This document shows positions 22,065 to 30,549 of a DNA stretch of 48,415 nucleotides, piece after piece. This DNA is from Sideroxydans sp. (GTDB lineage: Bacteria > Pseudomonadota > Gammaproteobacteria > Burkholderiales > Gallionellaceae), in contig JAGXGC010000003.1 in NCBI GenBank assembly GCA_024636935.1, positions 1-48,415 on the forward strand, read 5' to 3'. Position numbers and translations under genes: made by a program. The notes under the pieces are model-generated. The model ran no database searches and was not told the origin of the DNA. It was given only the letters and a program-made list of their open reading frames with translations. Position 1 is the first letter of the stretch. Each line of letters begins with the position of its first letter.

Positions 22065-23642
22065 ATGTTGCGCTTTGACACCCTGATCATCGGTAGCGGC
22101 CTAGCAGGCTTGACGCTAGCCTTGAAACTGGCTGACCAACAGAAGGTCGCCATCGTCACCAAACGCTCGCTACTGGACGGTGCCAGCGCTTGGGCACAAG
22201 GCGGTATCGCAGCTGTACAGAGCCCTGACGATAGTCACGACGAACATATTCACGACACACTGACAGCCGGAGCTGGATTGTGCGATTCGGAAACCACGCG
22301 CTTCGTGGTGGAGCGTGGAGCGACGTCGATCAACTGGTTGATCGATCAGGGGGTTCCATTCTCCAAAGAAGACAACGCAAGCCAAGACTTCCACCTGACT
22401 CGCGAAGGCGGCCACAGTAAACGCCGCATCATCCATGCTGCCGATGCGACAGGAAAAGCCATACAGCAGACGCTGGCCGACAAGGTACGCGCCCATCCCA
22501 ATGTAACCGTACTGGAACATCACATCGCGGTCGACCTGATCACCGGTCGCAAGATCGGCAAATCTCCCACACGTTGCTTCGGCGCCTATGTTCTGGATAC
22601 GAGCAGTGACCGTGTGGTCACCCTCTCTGCGGCGCACACCGTGCTGGCGACTGGCGGCGCCGGCAAGGTCTATCTCTACACCACCAATCCGGATACCGCG
22701 ACAGGCGATGGCATCGCTATGGGATGGCGCGCCGGTTGCCGAGTGGCGAATATGGAGTTCATGCAATTCCATCCGACTTGCCTGTACCACCCGCATGCCA
22801 AGTCTTTCCTTATCAGCGAAGCAGTTCGCGGTGAAGGCGGCATCCTCAGACTGCCTGACGGCTCCCGCTTCATGCCTTGGCACGACGAACGCGCAGAGCT
22901 TGCACCACGTGATGTGGTCGCGCGCGCGATCGATTACGAGATGAAAAAAGGCGGTTTGGACTGTGTCTATTTGGACATCACCCACCAGTCCGAGACATTT
23001 CTGCGCGAGCACTTCCCCACTATCCATGAGCGCTGCCTGACGCTGGGCATAGACATCGCACGCCAGCCCATACCCGTGGTGCCAGCCATGCACTTCACCT
23101 GCGGCGGCCTAATCACCGACCTGACGGCACGCACTGATATAGATAATCTCTATGCCATCGGCGAAACTGCCCATACCGGTCTGCATGGCGCAAACCGCCT
23201 CGCCAGTAATTCTTTGCTGGAATGTCTCGTATTCGCTGAAGCCGCCGCACAAGATATTCTTGCCCAAAGTTCGGAAGAATCTGCGCCACTACCAGACTGG
23301 GATGAAAGCCGCGTCACCGATGCGGATGAGTTGGTGGTTGTTTCTCACAACTGGGATGAGTTACGGCGTTTTATGTGGGATTACGTTGGCATCGTGCGCA
23401 CCACCAAACGCCTGCAACGCGCGCAACACCGCATCAAACTACTGCATGAAGAGATCAATGAGTACTACCGCAACTTCCATGTAACTTCCGATCTGTTGGA
23501 ATTGCGCAATCTGGTCGAAACCGCCGACCTCATCGTGCAAAGTGCACTGATACGCCACGAGAGTCGCGGCTTGCACTACAGCAAGGATTTTCCGCTGACC
23601 TTGCCAATAGCTCTACCAACGATACTATCCCCTCAAGACTGA
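22065..23642 (+). CDS. nadB: L-aspartate oxidase
   Basis: A 525-residue FAD enzyme that oxidises L-aspartate to iminoaspartate, the first step of de novo NAD synthesis. The N-terminal GSGLAGLTLALKLA is the dinucleotide-binding motif; further family marks are ASAWAQGGIAA, TREGGHSKRRIIHA, MEFMQFHPTCLY and GLHGANRLASNSLLE. An extended -10 (TGCTATAGT, 22024-22032) lies upstream; the ATG has no clear ribosome-binding site. It is divergent from rpoE. nadA and nadC are not in the window. Its 3' end overlaps the convergent ygfX by 10 bases. Confidence 0.96.
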   Translation: MLRFDTLIIGSGLAGLTLALKLADQQKVAIVTKRSLLDGASAWAQGGIAAVQSPDDSHDEHIHDTLTAGAGLCDSETTRFVVERGATSINWLIDQGVPFSKEDNASQDFHLTREGGHSKRRIIHAADATGKAIQQTLADKVRAHPNVTVLEHHIAVDLITGRKIGKSPTRCFGAYVLDTSSDRVVTLSAAHTVLATGGAGKVYLYTTNPDTATGDGIAMGWRAGCRVANMEFMQFHPTCLYHPHAKSFLISEAVRGEGGILRLPDGSRFMPWHDERAELAPRDVVARAIDYEMKKGGLDCVYLDITHQSETFLREHFPTIHERCLTLGIDIARQPIPVVPAMHFTCGGLITDLTARTDIDNLYAIGETAHTGLHGANRLASNSLLECLVFAEAAAQDILAQSSEESAPLPDWDESRVTDADELVVVSHNWDELRRFMWDYVGIVRTTKRLQRAQHRIKLLHEEINEYYRNFHVTSDLLELRNLVETADLIVQSALIRHESRGLHYSKDFPLTLPIALPTILSPQD

Positions 23643-24067
23643 ACACCTTCCGAATGTCGTAGCAATACACGCAATCGGCGATATTCATCTCCTGTCATGT
23701 TATCTGGGAACAATACCAAGCTTCGCCTTCGATGACTCTCCACCCTCACGTTAAGCAATATCAACCAAGGCGTAACCATGGTATCGCCACCGACCACGCC
23801 GATCAGCTGCTCCCCATTGTGCAGTGCCAGTGAAATACTGCGATCTTTACCGCAAAGAAAACCAACACAGGACTGTTGTGCTTTTAACAAAACATCGCAG
23901 TGCAGCAACCAGCTTGTGCTGGCTAACACTCCCACACAGCCAGTCCAAAACCAAACTGCAGCCACTGGCAGCATGCTTAGTATCAGCATAGATACGATAG
24001 CCAATGTAAACAACAGGACAGCATAAATACGCGATGAATACAGCGTGATCCGGACTTGAGTGTCCAT
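23633..24067 (-). CDS. YgfX-like membrane protein (CptA family)
   Basis: A 144-residue protein with two adjacent membrane helices near residues 15-35 and 38-55, then a soluble C-terminal domain. The pattern (short N-terminus, helical hairpin, LHNGEQLIGVV segment, LRVLLRHS end) fits the YgfX family, whose E. coli member was described as the toxin of the YgfXY/CptAB pair. In enterobacteria ygfX sits with sdhE beside nadB. Here it is beside nadB but I see no sdhE. It is the last gene of the cyclase-lipoprotein-kinase cluster, 14 bases after the kinase. Family assignment is from pattern and context; toxicity is not implied. Confidence 0.6.
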   Translation of the reverse strand: MDTQVRITLYSSRIYAVLLFTLAIVSMLILSMLPVAAVWFWTGCVGVLASTSWLLHCDVLLKAQQSCVGFLCGKDRSISLALHNGEQLIGVVGGDTMVTPWLILLNVRVESHRRRSLVLFPDNMTGDEYRRLRVLLRHSEGVQS

Positions 24068-24081
24068 CAGGCGAATAAGCT

Positions 24082-25257
24082 TCAGAAGATAAGCGCGGAA
24101 AGTAGACCAACCACAATCAACACAACGATGACCAACAACATAAAGCCTCCGCTATTGCCAGGAGCCTCCGCTCTGTCGCGCGCAAGATACGATGCACCTG
24201 ACTTGGGCGCGGCTTTATGGATATCTGCCAAACTAGGACGTTCAATGCGAAGGGTCTTAGAAAGCTCCTCCACCTCTTCCTTGCTGGCTGTCATCGCAGC
24301 CAGACGCATAGTGGCCTCATTAGAATCAAAGGACGACGATAGCCCCAGAGCAATCACAGGTTTGGAATCGTCATCGCCCGTAGCGCGCGTAAGCGTGGTG
24401 GGCCGCTTGGCTGTTTTTGCCACATCCGCGCCGCTTGGCAACGCTTCGCGACAGGCTCGCAAATCATTCACCAACTCGCCCGCACTTTGATAACGCGCAT
24501 CCAAGTCCTTTGCCAGCGCTTTGGCAACGATGTAGTTCAGCATCTCCGGCACAGCAGGATTGGCGTTGCTGGGCGGCGCAGGAATAGCGTTCAAAGTCTG
24601 GTACATGATGGCATTGACGTTCTCGCCGATGAACGGCACTTGCCCAGCCAACATCTCGTACAGCATCACGCCCAATGAAAAGATATCTGAACGCTGATCA
24701 GTCACCTTTCCAAGCACCTGCTCAGGCGACATGTATTTGGGAGACCCCAACACCATACCGGTCTGGGTACGAACTGCAGCAGAGGCCATACGAGCAATGC
24801 CGAAATCGGTGATCTTCACATGCCCATCACGCACGATCATGACATTGGATGGCTTCACATCGCGATGTACGATTTCGTGTTCGTGTGCATAGGCTAGGCC
24901 CTGTGCGACCTGAGAGATGATGTCCAGCACCTGCGCCACTGGCAATGTCTTATTTTCGTTGAGCACATCGCGCAGTTCGCGGCCATGCAGGTATTCCATC
25001 GCGATATATGCGATGTCCCCCGTACGGCCCACATCGTAGATGGTCACGATGTTGGGATGTCCCAGTCGACCGGCCGCCTTCGCTTCCTGATAGAAACGGG
25101 CCTCATATTCTTCGCGCTCTTCCAGCGCCAGACTGAGATTGATGGTCTTGATCGCCACCTCTCGATCAATGAGAGGGTCTTGCGCCTTATAGACGACCCC
25201 CATAGCGCCCTGCCCCAGTTCGCTGATGACTTCGTAACGACCGAGTTGGCTGATCAT
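24082..25257 (-). CDS. Eukaryotic-type Ser/Thr protein kinase, tail-anchored
   Basis: A 391-residue kinase. Glycine loop LGQGAMGVVY (14-23), catalytic Lys37 in AIKTINL, HRDVKPSNV (131-139), DFGIAR (151-156) and SPKYMSPEQ, so all key catalytic residues are present and it should be active. The kinase domain ends near residue 270; a low-complexity linker follows, and the last 20 or so residues are a hydrophobic helix (FMLLVIVVLIVVGLL) that would anchor the C-terminus in the membrane with almost nothing outside. There are no PASTA repeats. It shares a minus-strand cluster with a cyclase and a small lipoprotein. Substrates are unknown. Confidence 0.9.
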   Translation of the reverse strand: MISQLGRYEVISELGQGAMGVVYKAQDPLIDREVAIKTINLSLALEEREEYEARFYQEAKAAGRLGHPNIVTIYDVGRTGDIAYIAMEYLHGRELRDVLNENKTLPVAQVLDIISQVAQGLAYAHEHEIVHRDVKPSNVMIVRDGHVKITDFGIARMASAAVRTQTGMVLGSPKYMSPEQVLGKVTDQRSDIFSLGVMLYEMLAGQVPFIGENVNAIMYQTLNAIPAPPSNANPAVPEMLNYIVAKALAKDLDARYQSAGELVNDLRACREALPSGADVAKTAKRPTTLTRATGDDDSKPVIALGLSSSFDSNEATMRLAAMTASKEEVEELSKTLRIERPSLADIHKAAPKSGASYLARDRAEAPGNSGGFMLLVIVVLIVVGLLSALIF

Positions 25258-25279
25258 GTCGCGTATCGGCTGAGCGTGA

Positions 25280-25687
25280 TTATTTCGAGCTTGCGCCCTT
25301 TACGCTGCGGAATACCGGCCCCCACAGCGGATGCCCCGCTTCGGCAGCCGATAGCTCGAAATTCGGATTGATCTTGAGCACGCTCCCGAAATGCTCCCGA
25401 CACTGCTTCTGATCGCCGGAAACGCAATAAATGAAAGCTAGATATTTGTTTGCCCATAATGTCTCGTATCCTGTGGCGTACTGGTTTTCCAATACCCCGT
25501 GCAACGCGGTTTTGGCATTGACGTAGTTCCCAGTCTCATACTCGCTGACACCTTTAGCCAGATACCGCTTGGCGACACTATCCCCGAACAAGCGAATGCC
25601 GCCGCTGCCATCTTCGCAGGTTCCGACTACCGATCCGCAGCCGACAAGCGCCAGCGAACCCAAGCCCGCAACAATCCAACGTAACAT
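25280..25687 (-). CDS. Small TPR-like lipoprotein
   Basis: A 135-residue exported lipoprotein: a signal peptide ends in LALVGCGS, a lipobox with the acylated Cys at about residue 17. The mature part looks like one or two tetratricopeptide-type helical repeats (AKGVSEYETGNYVNAKTAL, ANKYLAFIYCVSGDQKQC) and ends in a conserved-looking LSAAEAGHPLWGPVFR. Similar proteins are sometimes labelled TssQ-type T6SS-associated lipoproteins, but no T6SS core gene is in this window, so I do not assign that. It lies between the cyclase and the kinase genes, with gaps of 25 and 22 bases, and is likely cotranscribed with them. Confidence 0.7.
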   Translation of the reverse strand: MLRWIVAGLGSLALVGCGSVVGTCEDGSGGIRLFGDSVAKRYLAKGVSEYETGNYVNAKTALHGVLENQYATGYETLWANKYLAFIYCVSGDQKQCREHFGSVLKINPNFELSAAEAGHPLWGPVFRSVKGASSK

Positions 25688-25712
25688 CCTTCAGCTCTCC
25701 TGTTCGCTCAGG

Positions 25713-26891
25713 CTACTTGAAACTGTGCCTGATTTTTATGTTCGCGCCCGGCTTGACCCTTATAACCTCTCGATAAACCGGGAATGTCGAATTCCGTATT
25801 TCTAGCGTGTGTTTTCCTGCCACTACCTGCAATTCCATCAGCGGAGGGCTCACACCTTGCTTCTTTCCGTCCAGATATATCTCGCCCCAGGGCAAGATTG
25901 CCAAGCTGACCACTGCGGGGCCGCCGGTCGTATCCTCAAGGGTTCGGATGCGCGCACTCTCCTTAACACCCTGTATCTTCTTTTCCGGCGGAGGTGTTTT
26001 TACGACCTTTGGCGCTGGAGCCGGAGAGGTTGGAGGCACCGGCTTGACGGCTTCCACTTGCGGGGCAGCAGCTACGACTGTTTTTACCGGCTCCGCTTCA
26101 GCCCGATGGGCTAGTTTATAGACCGCAAATACCGAAGTCGCCAGCACCAATGCCGCAACCCCGATGATCGCCGCACGTTGCTGCTTGGTTGCGCGATTGA
26201 ATATAGCCACCGCATGCCGCTCATACCCTGCAGCCTGACGCAGGAACTCGTACCAGTAACGCCTGGACAGCGCCAAGACTCGCTGCACGCCTTCCGCGCG
26301 TTCAATCTCTTCCTCAACTTCCACGCTTCGTTGCGTAGAGGTGAAGTCGCCTGGATAACCAATGGCATAGACCTCATGTTCGCGCACGTGCTTGTCTGTG
26401 CGCGAACCCTGATAGTGAAACATACCCGCATATTCCTGTGACAGACGCGACACCGCATCGTAATAGGAGCGGGACACCAGAATCTGCCCCGGATCGGCAA
26501 ATCCCATCACGCGTTGTGCCACATTGATGCCATCACCGACTATATTGGGCTGACCGTTGATATCCTTGACCAGACGCACCGGCCCGAGATTGACCCCCAT
26601 ACGAACCAGCAGAGGTGGATCCATTCGCACCCCTTCTCCCAGCAGGCTGCTGCGCACACTTAGCGCAGCCTGCAATGCATCTTCGATATCGCCCAAAAAA
26701 CTGATCGCAGCACCATCACCCGTATCCAGAATGATGCGATCCGCCACCGGAACATCACGAATAGCGATGGACAGGAAGGCGTTGAAGCGCTCCTTCAGTG
26801 ATATCTGGCCTGACACGGACTTCTTTGAATATTCGACGATATCCAGGAAAAAGACCGAGCAAACGATGGTTTTATTGCCTCTTTGTTCCAT
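25713..26891 (-). CDS. Class III nucleotide cyclase domain protein with C-terminal PEGA domain
   Basis: A 392-residue protein. The N-terminal half (about 8-180) is a class III cyclase domain with metal-binding Asp17 (FFLDIVEYS) and Asp59 (DTGDGAA) and the transition-state Asn123/Arg127 (INVAQR). The usual purine-selecting Lys is replaced by Leu55 and its Asp/Thr partner by Asn116, so substrate and activity are uncertain. A single membrane helix lies near 240-262, followed by a Pro/Lys-rich linker and a PEGA domain (IYLDGKKQGVSPP to the end), probably periplasmic. It is the first gene of the cluster that continues with the lipoprotein, the kinase and ygfX. The 97-base gap to rluB holds no gene. 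Confidence 0.85.
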   Translation of the reverse strand: MEQRGNKTIVCSVFFLDIVEYSKKSVSGQISLKERFNAFLSIAIRDVPVADRIILDTGDGAAISFLGDIEDALQAALSVRSSLLGEGVRMDPPLLVRMGVNLGPVRLVKDINGQPNIVGDGINVAQRVMGFADPGQILVSRSYYDAVSRLSQEYAGMFHYQGSRTDKHVREHEVYAIGYPGDFTSTQRSVEVEEEIERAEGVQRVLALSRRYWYEFLRQAAGYERHAVAIFNRATKQQRAAIIGVAALVLATSVFAVYKLAHRAEAEPVKTVVAAAPQVEAVKPVPPTSPAPAPKVVKTPPPEKKIQGVKESARIRTLEDTTGGPAVVSLAILPWGEIYLDGKKQGVSPPLMELQVVAGKHTLEIRNSTFPVYREVIRVKPGANIKIRHSFK

Positions 26892-26988
26892 GTGTCCTAT
26901 CTGTCATTCGCGCTTCATCTACGAAAACCGCAGAGACCGCCAAAAATAACCTGCCGGATTCTAACGACACTAGTGGTTTACCGCCAGT

Positions 26989-27813
26989 TCAATTTTTCCG
27001 CACTTTGGCCCTTGTCATCTTACTGGGACGCACATCAGGGCGCTGCTGGCGCGGCGCGGGGACGGGTAAGTCTACCCACTCCATAATTGCCCGCACCTCG
27101 CCCTCCCCCAGCTCCGCCATCATGCCGCGCTTGATACGAGGCGGCAGATTAACGATGCCAAAGCGGACTCGCATCAAGCGACTGACCGGCAAGCCTAGGG
27201 CCTCGAAGGTGCGACGCACTTCACGATTACGACCTTCCTTGATGACGATACGGTACCAGTGATTGAAGCCTTCCCCGCCTTCGTCGCTCAGCTTATCGAA
27301 CTTAACAAAGCCATCTTCCAACTCAATGCCTTTATTAACCATCTGTTTCATCTGCTCCGGAGACATCTCACCCTGCACGCGTACTGCGTATTCGCGCTCA
27401 ACTTCGAAACGAGGGTGCATCAAACGATTCGCCAATTCACCTGAAGTCGTGAAGATCAGCAATCCACTAGTATTGAAGTCCAAACGGCCAATAGCGATCC
27501 ACTTTTGTCCACGTAATCTCGGCAGTTCATCGAAAACATTAGCTCTACCATCCGGATCATCCCGGCTAACGATCTCACCTTCCTGCTTGTGATAGAGCAG
27601 CACTCGCGGCAATTGCGGCTCAACATCTAGCTTCAAACGGATATTACGACCATCAACTTGCACGCGATCGCCTTCTGCGATGCGCACTCCCAAGGTCGCC
27701 ACTGCGCCATTGACCGTGATGCGCCCCGCGGCGATCCAAGCTTCCATCTCTCGGCGCGAGCCAAGACCGGCCTGCGCCAACACCTTCTGCAACCGTTCAC
27801 CCTGTTCACTCAT
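26989..27813 (-). CDS. rluB: 23S rRNA pseudouridine synthase, RluB/RsuA family
   Basis: A 274-residue pseudouridine synthase. An N-terminal S4 RNA-binding domain ([19 protein letters not shown]) is followed by the catalytic domain with the motif [15 protein letters not shown] containing the catalytic Asp. The [14 protein letters not shown] motif is typical of RsuA/RluB/E/F enzymes; RluB (U2605 of 23S rRNA) is the best guess from length and S4 domain. The tail is basic. It overlaps recR by 4 bases. Confidence 0.88.
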   Translation of the reverse strand: MSEQGERLQKVLAQAGLGSRREMEAWIAAGRITVNGAVATLGVRIAEGDRVQVDGRNIRLKLDVEPQLPRVLLYHKQEGEIVSRDDPDGRANVFDELPRLRGQKWIAIGRLDFNTSGLLIFTTSGELANRLMHPRFEVEREYAVRVQGEMSPEQMKQMVNKGIELEDGFVKFDKLSDEGGEGFNHWYRIVIKEGRNREVRRTFEALGLPVSRLMRVRFGIVNLPPRIKRGMMAELGEGEVRAIMEWVDLPVPAPRQQRPDVRPSKMTRAKVRKN

Positions 27814-28409
27814 GCCGCTATCTCTCGCCTTTCGAATACGGCTTGCGCCAGTGTGCCACTATCCACATGCTCCAACTCGCCGCCTACCGGCAAGCCCCGC
27901 GCAATACGCGACACTTTGATTCCCTGCGCATTCAACAATGTCGCCAGATAATGCGCCGTCGCCTCTCCTTCCACTGTGAAGTTGGTCGCCAAAATGACTT
28001 CGCATTCCAACTCCTGCGCCCGCTTAACCAAGCGTTCCAGCGGTAATTCACGCGCCCCCACTCCGTCCAACGGGGACAAGCGCCCCATCAACACGAAATA
28101 CATGCCGCGGTAGCACTGCGCCTGCTCCATCATCAACAGGTCCGCTGGCATCTCCACGACGCACAACAAATCTCCCTCCCGCTGTGCAGAACTGCACATG
28201 GAGCAGATTTCTTGTTCGGAAAAACTGTTGCACTTACTGCAATGCTTGACGCTTTCGACCGCATGACTAAGAGAGTGCGACAGATGCATCGCACCTTGCC
28301 GGTCACGCTGCAACAGGTGATACGCCATACGTTGTGCGGACTTCGGGCCAACACCCGGCAAACAGCGCAAGGCCTCGATCAGATCTTCCAGACTGGAAGG
28401 TGTCTTCAT
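27810..28409 (-). CDS. recR: Recombination protein RecR
   Basis: A 199-residue partner of RecO in RecA loading at gaps. Helix-hairpin-helix at [20 protein letters not shown], a four-Cys zinc finger ([16 protein letters not shown]), then a Toprim domain with [12 protein letters not shown]. It is one base away from ybaB and belongs to the conserved dnaX-ybaB-recR group. Confidence 0.97.
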   Translation of the reverse strand: MKTPSSLEDLIEALRCLPGVGPKSAQRMAYHLLQRDRQGAMHLSHSLSHAVESVKHCSKCNSFSEQEICSMCSSAQREGDLLCVVEMPADLLMMEQAQCYRGMYFVLMGRLSPLDGVGARELPLERLVKRAQELECEVILATNFTVEGEATAHYLATLLNAQGIKVSRIARGLPVGGELEHVDSGTLAQAVFERREIAA

Positions 28410-28733
28410 TTAGAACGGCAGACTCATGCCTGGCGGCAACTTGGCAGTGAAGCCACTCATGCGTTGCTCTGTCGTCTGCGCAACTTTCTTGTTGGCGTCG
28501 TTGACTGCGGCAACGATAAGGTCTTCCAGCATTTCCTTATCGTCCATCACGCTTTCATCCAGCGTTACACGGCGTAGTTCGTGCGCACAGGTCATGGTCA
28601 CTTTAACCATACCGGAACCGGACTGACCTTCCACCTCGACGGTGGCCAGTTCATCCTGTGCCTTCTTCATGTTTGCCTGCATCTGTTGCGCCTGCTTCAT
28701 CAGCCCAGCCAATCCGCCCTTCATCATCTCCAA
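28410..28733 (-). CDS. ybaB: YbaB/EbfC nucleoid-associated protein
   Basis: A 107-residue DNA-binding dimer. N-terminal [20 protein letters not shown] coiled helix, then [16 protein letters not shown] and the C-terminal [10 protein letters not shown] typical of the family. It is located between dnaX and recR as in most proteobacteria. Function in vivo is not fully settled; nucleoid binding is known for homologues. Confidence 0.96.
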   Translation of the reverse strand: MEMMKGGLAGLMKQAQQMQANMKKAQDELATVEVEGQSGSGMVKVTMTCAHELRRVTLDESVMDDKEMLEDLIVAAVNDANKKVAQTTEQRMSGFTAKLPPGMSLPF

Positions 28734-28743
28734 CTTCCTCCAG

Positions 28744-30357
28744 TTAAACGGGTCTGATAGACCCTTCTATCAATTGCGCGCCCAGCATCGCCTGTGCATC
28801 GCGTACGAACGCATCCTGACGGATCGCATCTTCTGCCTGCTGCTGACGGTTCTGCTTGTCTTGCTGTTCAACCACCGCAGGGGTCGTCACCTCGCTCGAG
28901 GCACTCAACTCAACCTCCAGCCTGACCGCACGAGCGAAATACTCACTCAGCGCAGCCTGCAGCTTCTCTTGGGCGATCTTGTTGCTTTGCAGATGCTTAT
29001 GCTGCGGCGGCAGATGCAACAGCACCCGGCCTTCCGTAAAACTAACCAGCAAGCTGTTCTTAGCCAACTGCATCGCCATACCCGACAGATCAAGCTGGGC
29101 CAGCAAAGTATTCCAATCCAGATCCGCACCGCCCGACATAGCTGGAGCCGCTACGGCCTTGGCTGGTGTCAGCGTTGGTGCCGGTGCTGATTCAGCCACC
29201 GCCCGGGGTGCGCTTGCAGTTGGCGCACTGCGTGGGGCCACTTGCTGAACACTTGGACTTGTACCTGCGGCCTGCGCCGCGAACGCCAGCATGCGCAACA
29301 AAGTCATGGTGAATCCGGCATATTCGTCCGGTGCCAGTTCGATCTCATTCCGCCCGTGGATGGCGATCTGATAATTCAGCTGTATCTCTTCTGGCGTGAA
29401 CTGCTGCGCCAGTTCCATCAAACGCACGCGCTCCGGCTCATCATCGGGAATGGCCTGCGGAATAGTCTGTGCCAATGCGATGCGATGCAGCAAGGTCGCC
29501 ATATCCTGCAAGGCCGCCTCGAACGCGATACTGCGCATAGACATATCGTCTGCGATGCGCAGCAACCCGGCGCCATCCCCGGCTCGCAGGGTTTGCATCA
29601 GATCGAACAGATAGCCTTGATCGATGGCGCCCAGCATGGTGCGCACCAACGCTTCATCCACTTTGCCGGATGAATAGGCGATGGCCTGATCCATCAGACT
29701 CAAGGCATCGCGCATACTGCCCTGCGCGGCACGCGCCACCAGATTCAGTGCACCATTCTCGAACGGGATTTCTTCCTGACCCAACACATATTGCAGATGC
29801 GACACGATCAGCGCGGGCGGCATCTGCTTAAGATTGAATTGCAGACAGCGCGACAGCACGGTGACCGGGATCTTCTGTGGATCGGTGGTGGCGAGGATGA
29901 ACTTCACATGCGCAGGCGGCTCTTCCAGCGTCTTCAACATGGCGTTGAAAGCTGACTTCGACAGCATGTGCACTTCGTCGATGATGTAGACCTTGAAGCG
30001 GCCGCTAGTCGGTGCATACAGCGCGCTTTCCAGCAGCTCGCGCATATTATCGACTTGCGTGTTGGATGCAGCATCCAGCTCGATCAGGTCGACGAAGCGC
30101 CCGCTATCGATCTCCTTGCAGACACTACATACACCGCATGGCTCGGCGGTGACACCGGATTCACAATTCAGGGATTTGGCGAAGATACGGGCGATGGTGG
30201 TCTTGCCCACGCCGCGCGTCCCCGTGAACAGATAGGCGTGATGCAGACGATTCTGCATCAGCGCATTGCTGAGCGCCTGCACCACATGCTCCTGCCCAGC
30301 CAATTGGGCAAAGCTCTTGGGACGCCATTTGCGTGCTAAGACCGAAGTCGCCGACAT
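28744..30357 (-). CDS. dnaX: DNA polymerase III subunit tau/gamma
   Basis: A 537-residue clamp-loader ATPase. It has the Walker A motif GTRGVGKTT, a zinc module ([11 protein letters not shown]), Walker B with LIELDAASN nearby and IIDEVHMLS, and the arginine-finger region SRCLQF. Domain III follows, then an Ala/Pro-rich linker (about 395-440) and a C-terminal tau domain. I chose the ATG at 30357 ([16 protein letters not shown]); the open frame upstream crosses the SRP RNA and is not coding. I did not see an A6G-type slippery site followed by a stop, so a short gamma form is not predicted. Confidence 0.96.
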   Translation of the reverse strand: MSATSVLARKWRPKSFAQLAGQEHVVQALSNALMQNRLHHAYLFTGTRGVGKTTIARIFAKSLNCESGVTAEPCGVCSVCKEIDSGRFVDLIELDAASNTQVDNMRELLESALYAPTSGRFKVYIIDEVHMLSKSAFNAMLKTLEEPPAHVKFILATTDPQKIPVTVLSRCLQFNLKQMPPALIVSHLQYVLGQEEIPFENGALNLVARAAQGSMRDALSLMDQAIAYSSGKVDEALVRTMLGAIDQGYLFDLMQTLRAGDGAGLLRIADDMSMRSIAFEAALQDMATLLHRIALAQTIPQAIPDDEPERVRLMELAQQFTPEEIQLNYQIAIHGRNEIELAPDEYAGFTMTLLRMLAFAAQAAGTSPSVQQVAPRSAPTASAPRAVAESAPAPTLTPAKAVAAPAMSGGADLDWNTLLAQLDLSGMAMQLAKNSLLVSFTEGRVLLHLPPQHKHLQSNKIAQEKLQAALSEYFARAVRLEVELSASSEVTTPAVVEQQDKQNRQQQAEDAIRQDAFVRDAQAMLGAQLIEGSIRPV

Positions 30358-30410
30358 ATCGCCTCTCGCCCAACCGTTAACCACATCGAGTGTGACACCC
30401 TCGAACATAA

Positions 30411-30509
30411 GGAGGCGAGCCTTACCCCCGGCACTTACAGACATCAGCTGTGGCTGCTTCCTTCCGGACCTGACCAGATTCACTGCGCCGTAATGCGGGG
30501 AGACCCGCC
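30411..30509 (-). ncRNA. ffs: Signal recognition particle RNA (4.5S, small bacterial type)
   Basis: On the minus strand the invariant SRP core is present: GGTCAGGTCCGGAAGGAAGC followed by AGCC, which is the Ffh-binding apical loop region. The 5' GGCGGGTC (30509) pairs with the 3' GGCTCGCC (near 30411) to close the hairpin, giving an RNA of about 99 bases. Ends are estimated from this pairing. It binds Ffh and guides membrane-protein ribosomes to FtsY, which is encoded at 43063. It lies directly upstream of dnaX; no T-run terminator is visible after it, so read-through into dnaX is possible. Confidence 0.95.
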
Positions 30510-30549
30510 AAACCATTGAAACCACGCAATAACTGCGCAGCCTCGAAAA

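Noticed and set aside
25280..25687. Type VI secretion lipoprotein (TssQ)
   Set aside because: No T6SS core gene is in the window and the similarity is from memory of a short motif; left as a TPR-like lipoprotein.
28744..30357. Programmed frameshift producing a short gamma form of DnaX
   Set aside because: I found no A6G-type slippery heptamer with a following stop and hairpin.
30358..30525. N-terminal extension of dnaX by 56 residues
   Set aside because: This stretch is the SRP RNA gene and its downstream spacer; the conserved DnaX start is at 30357.
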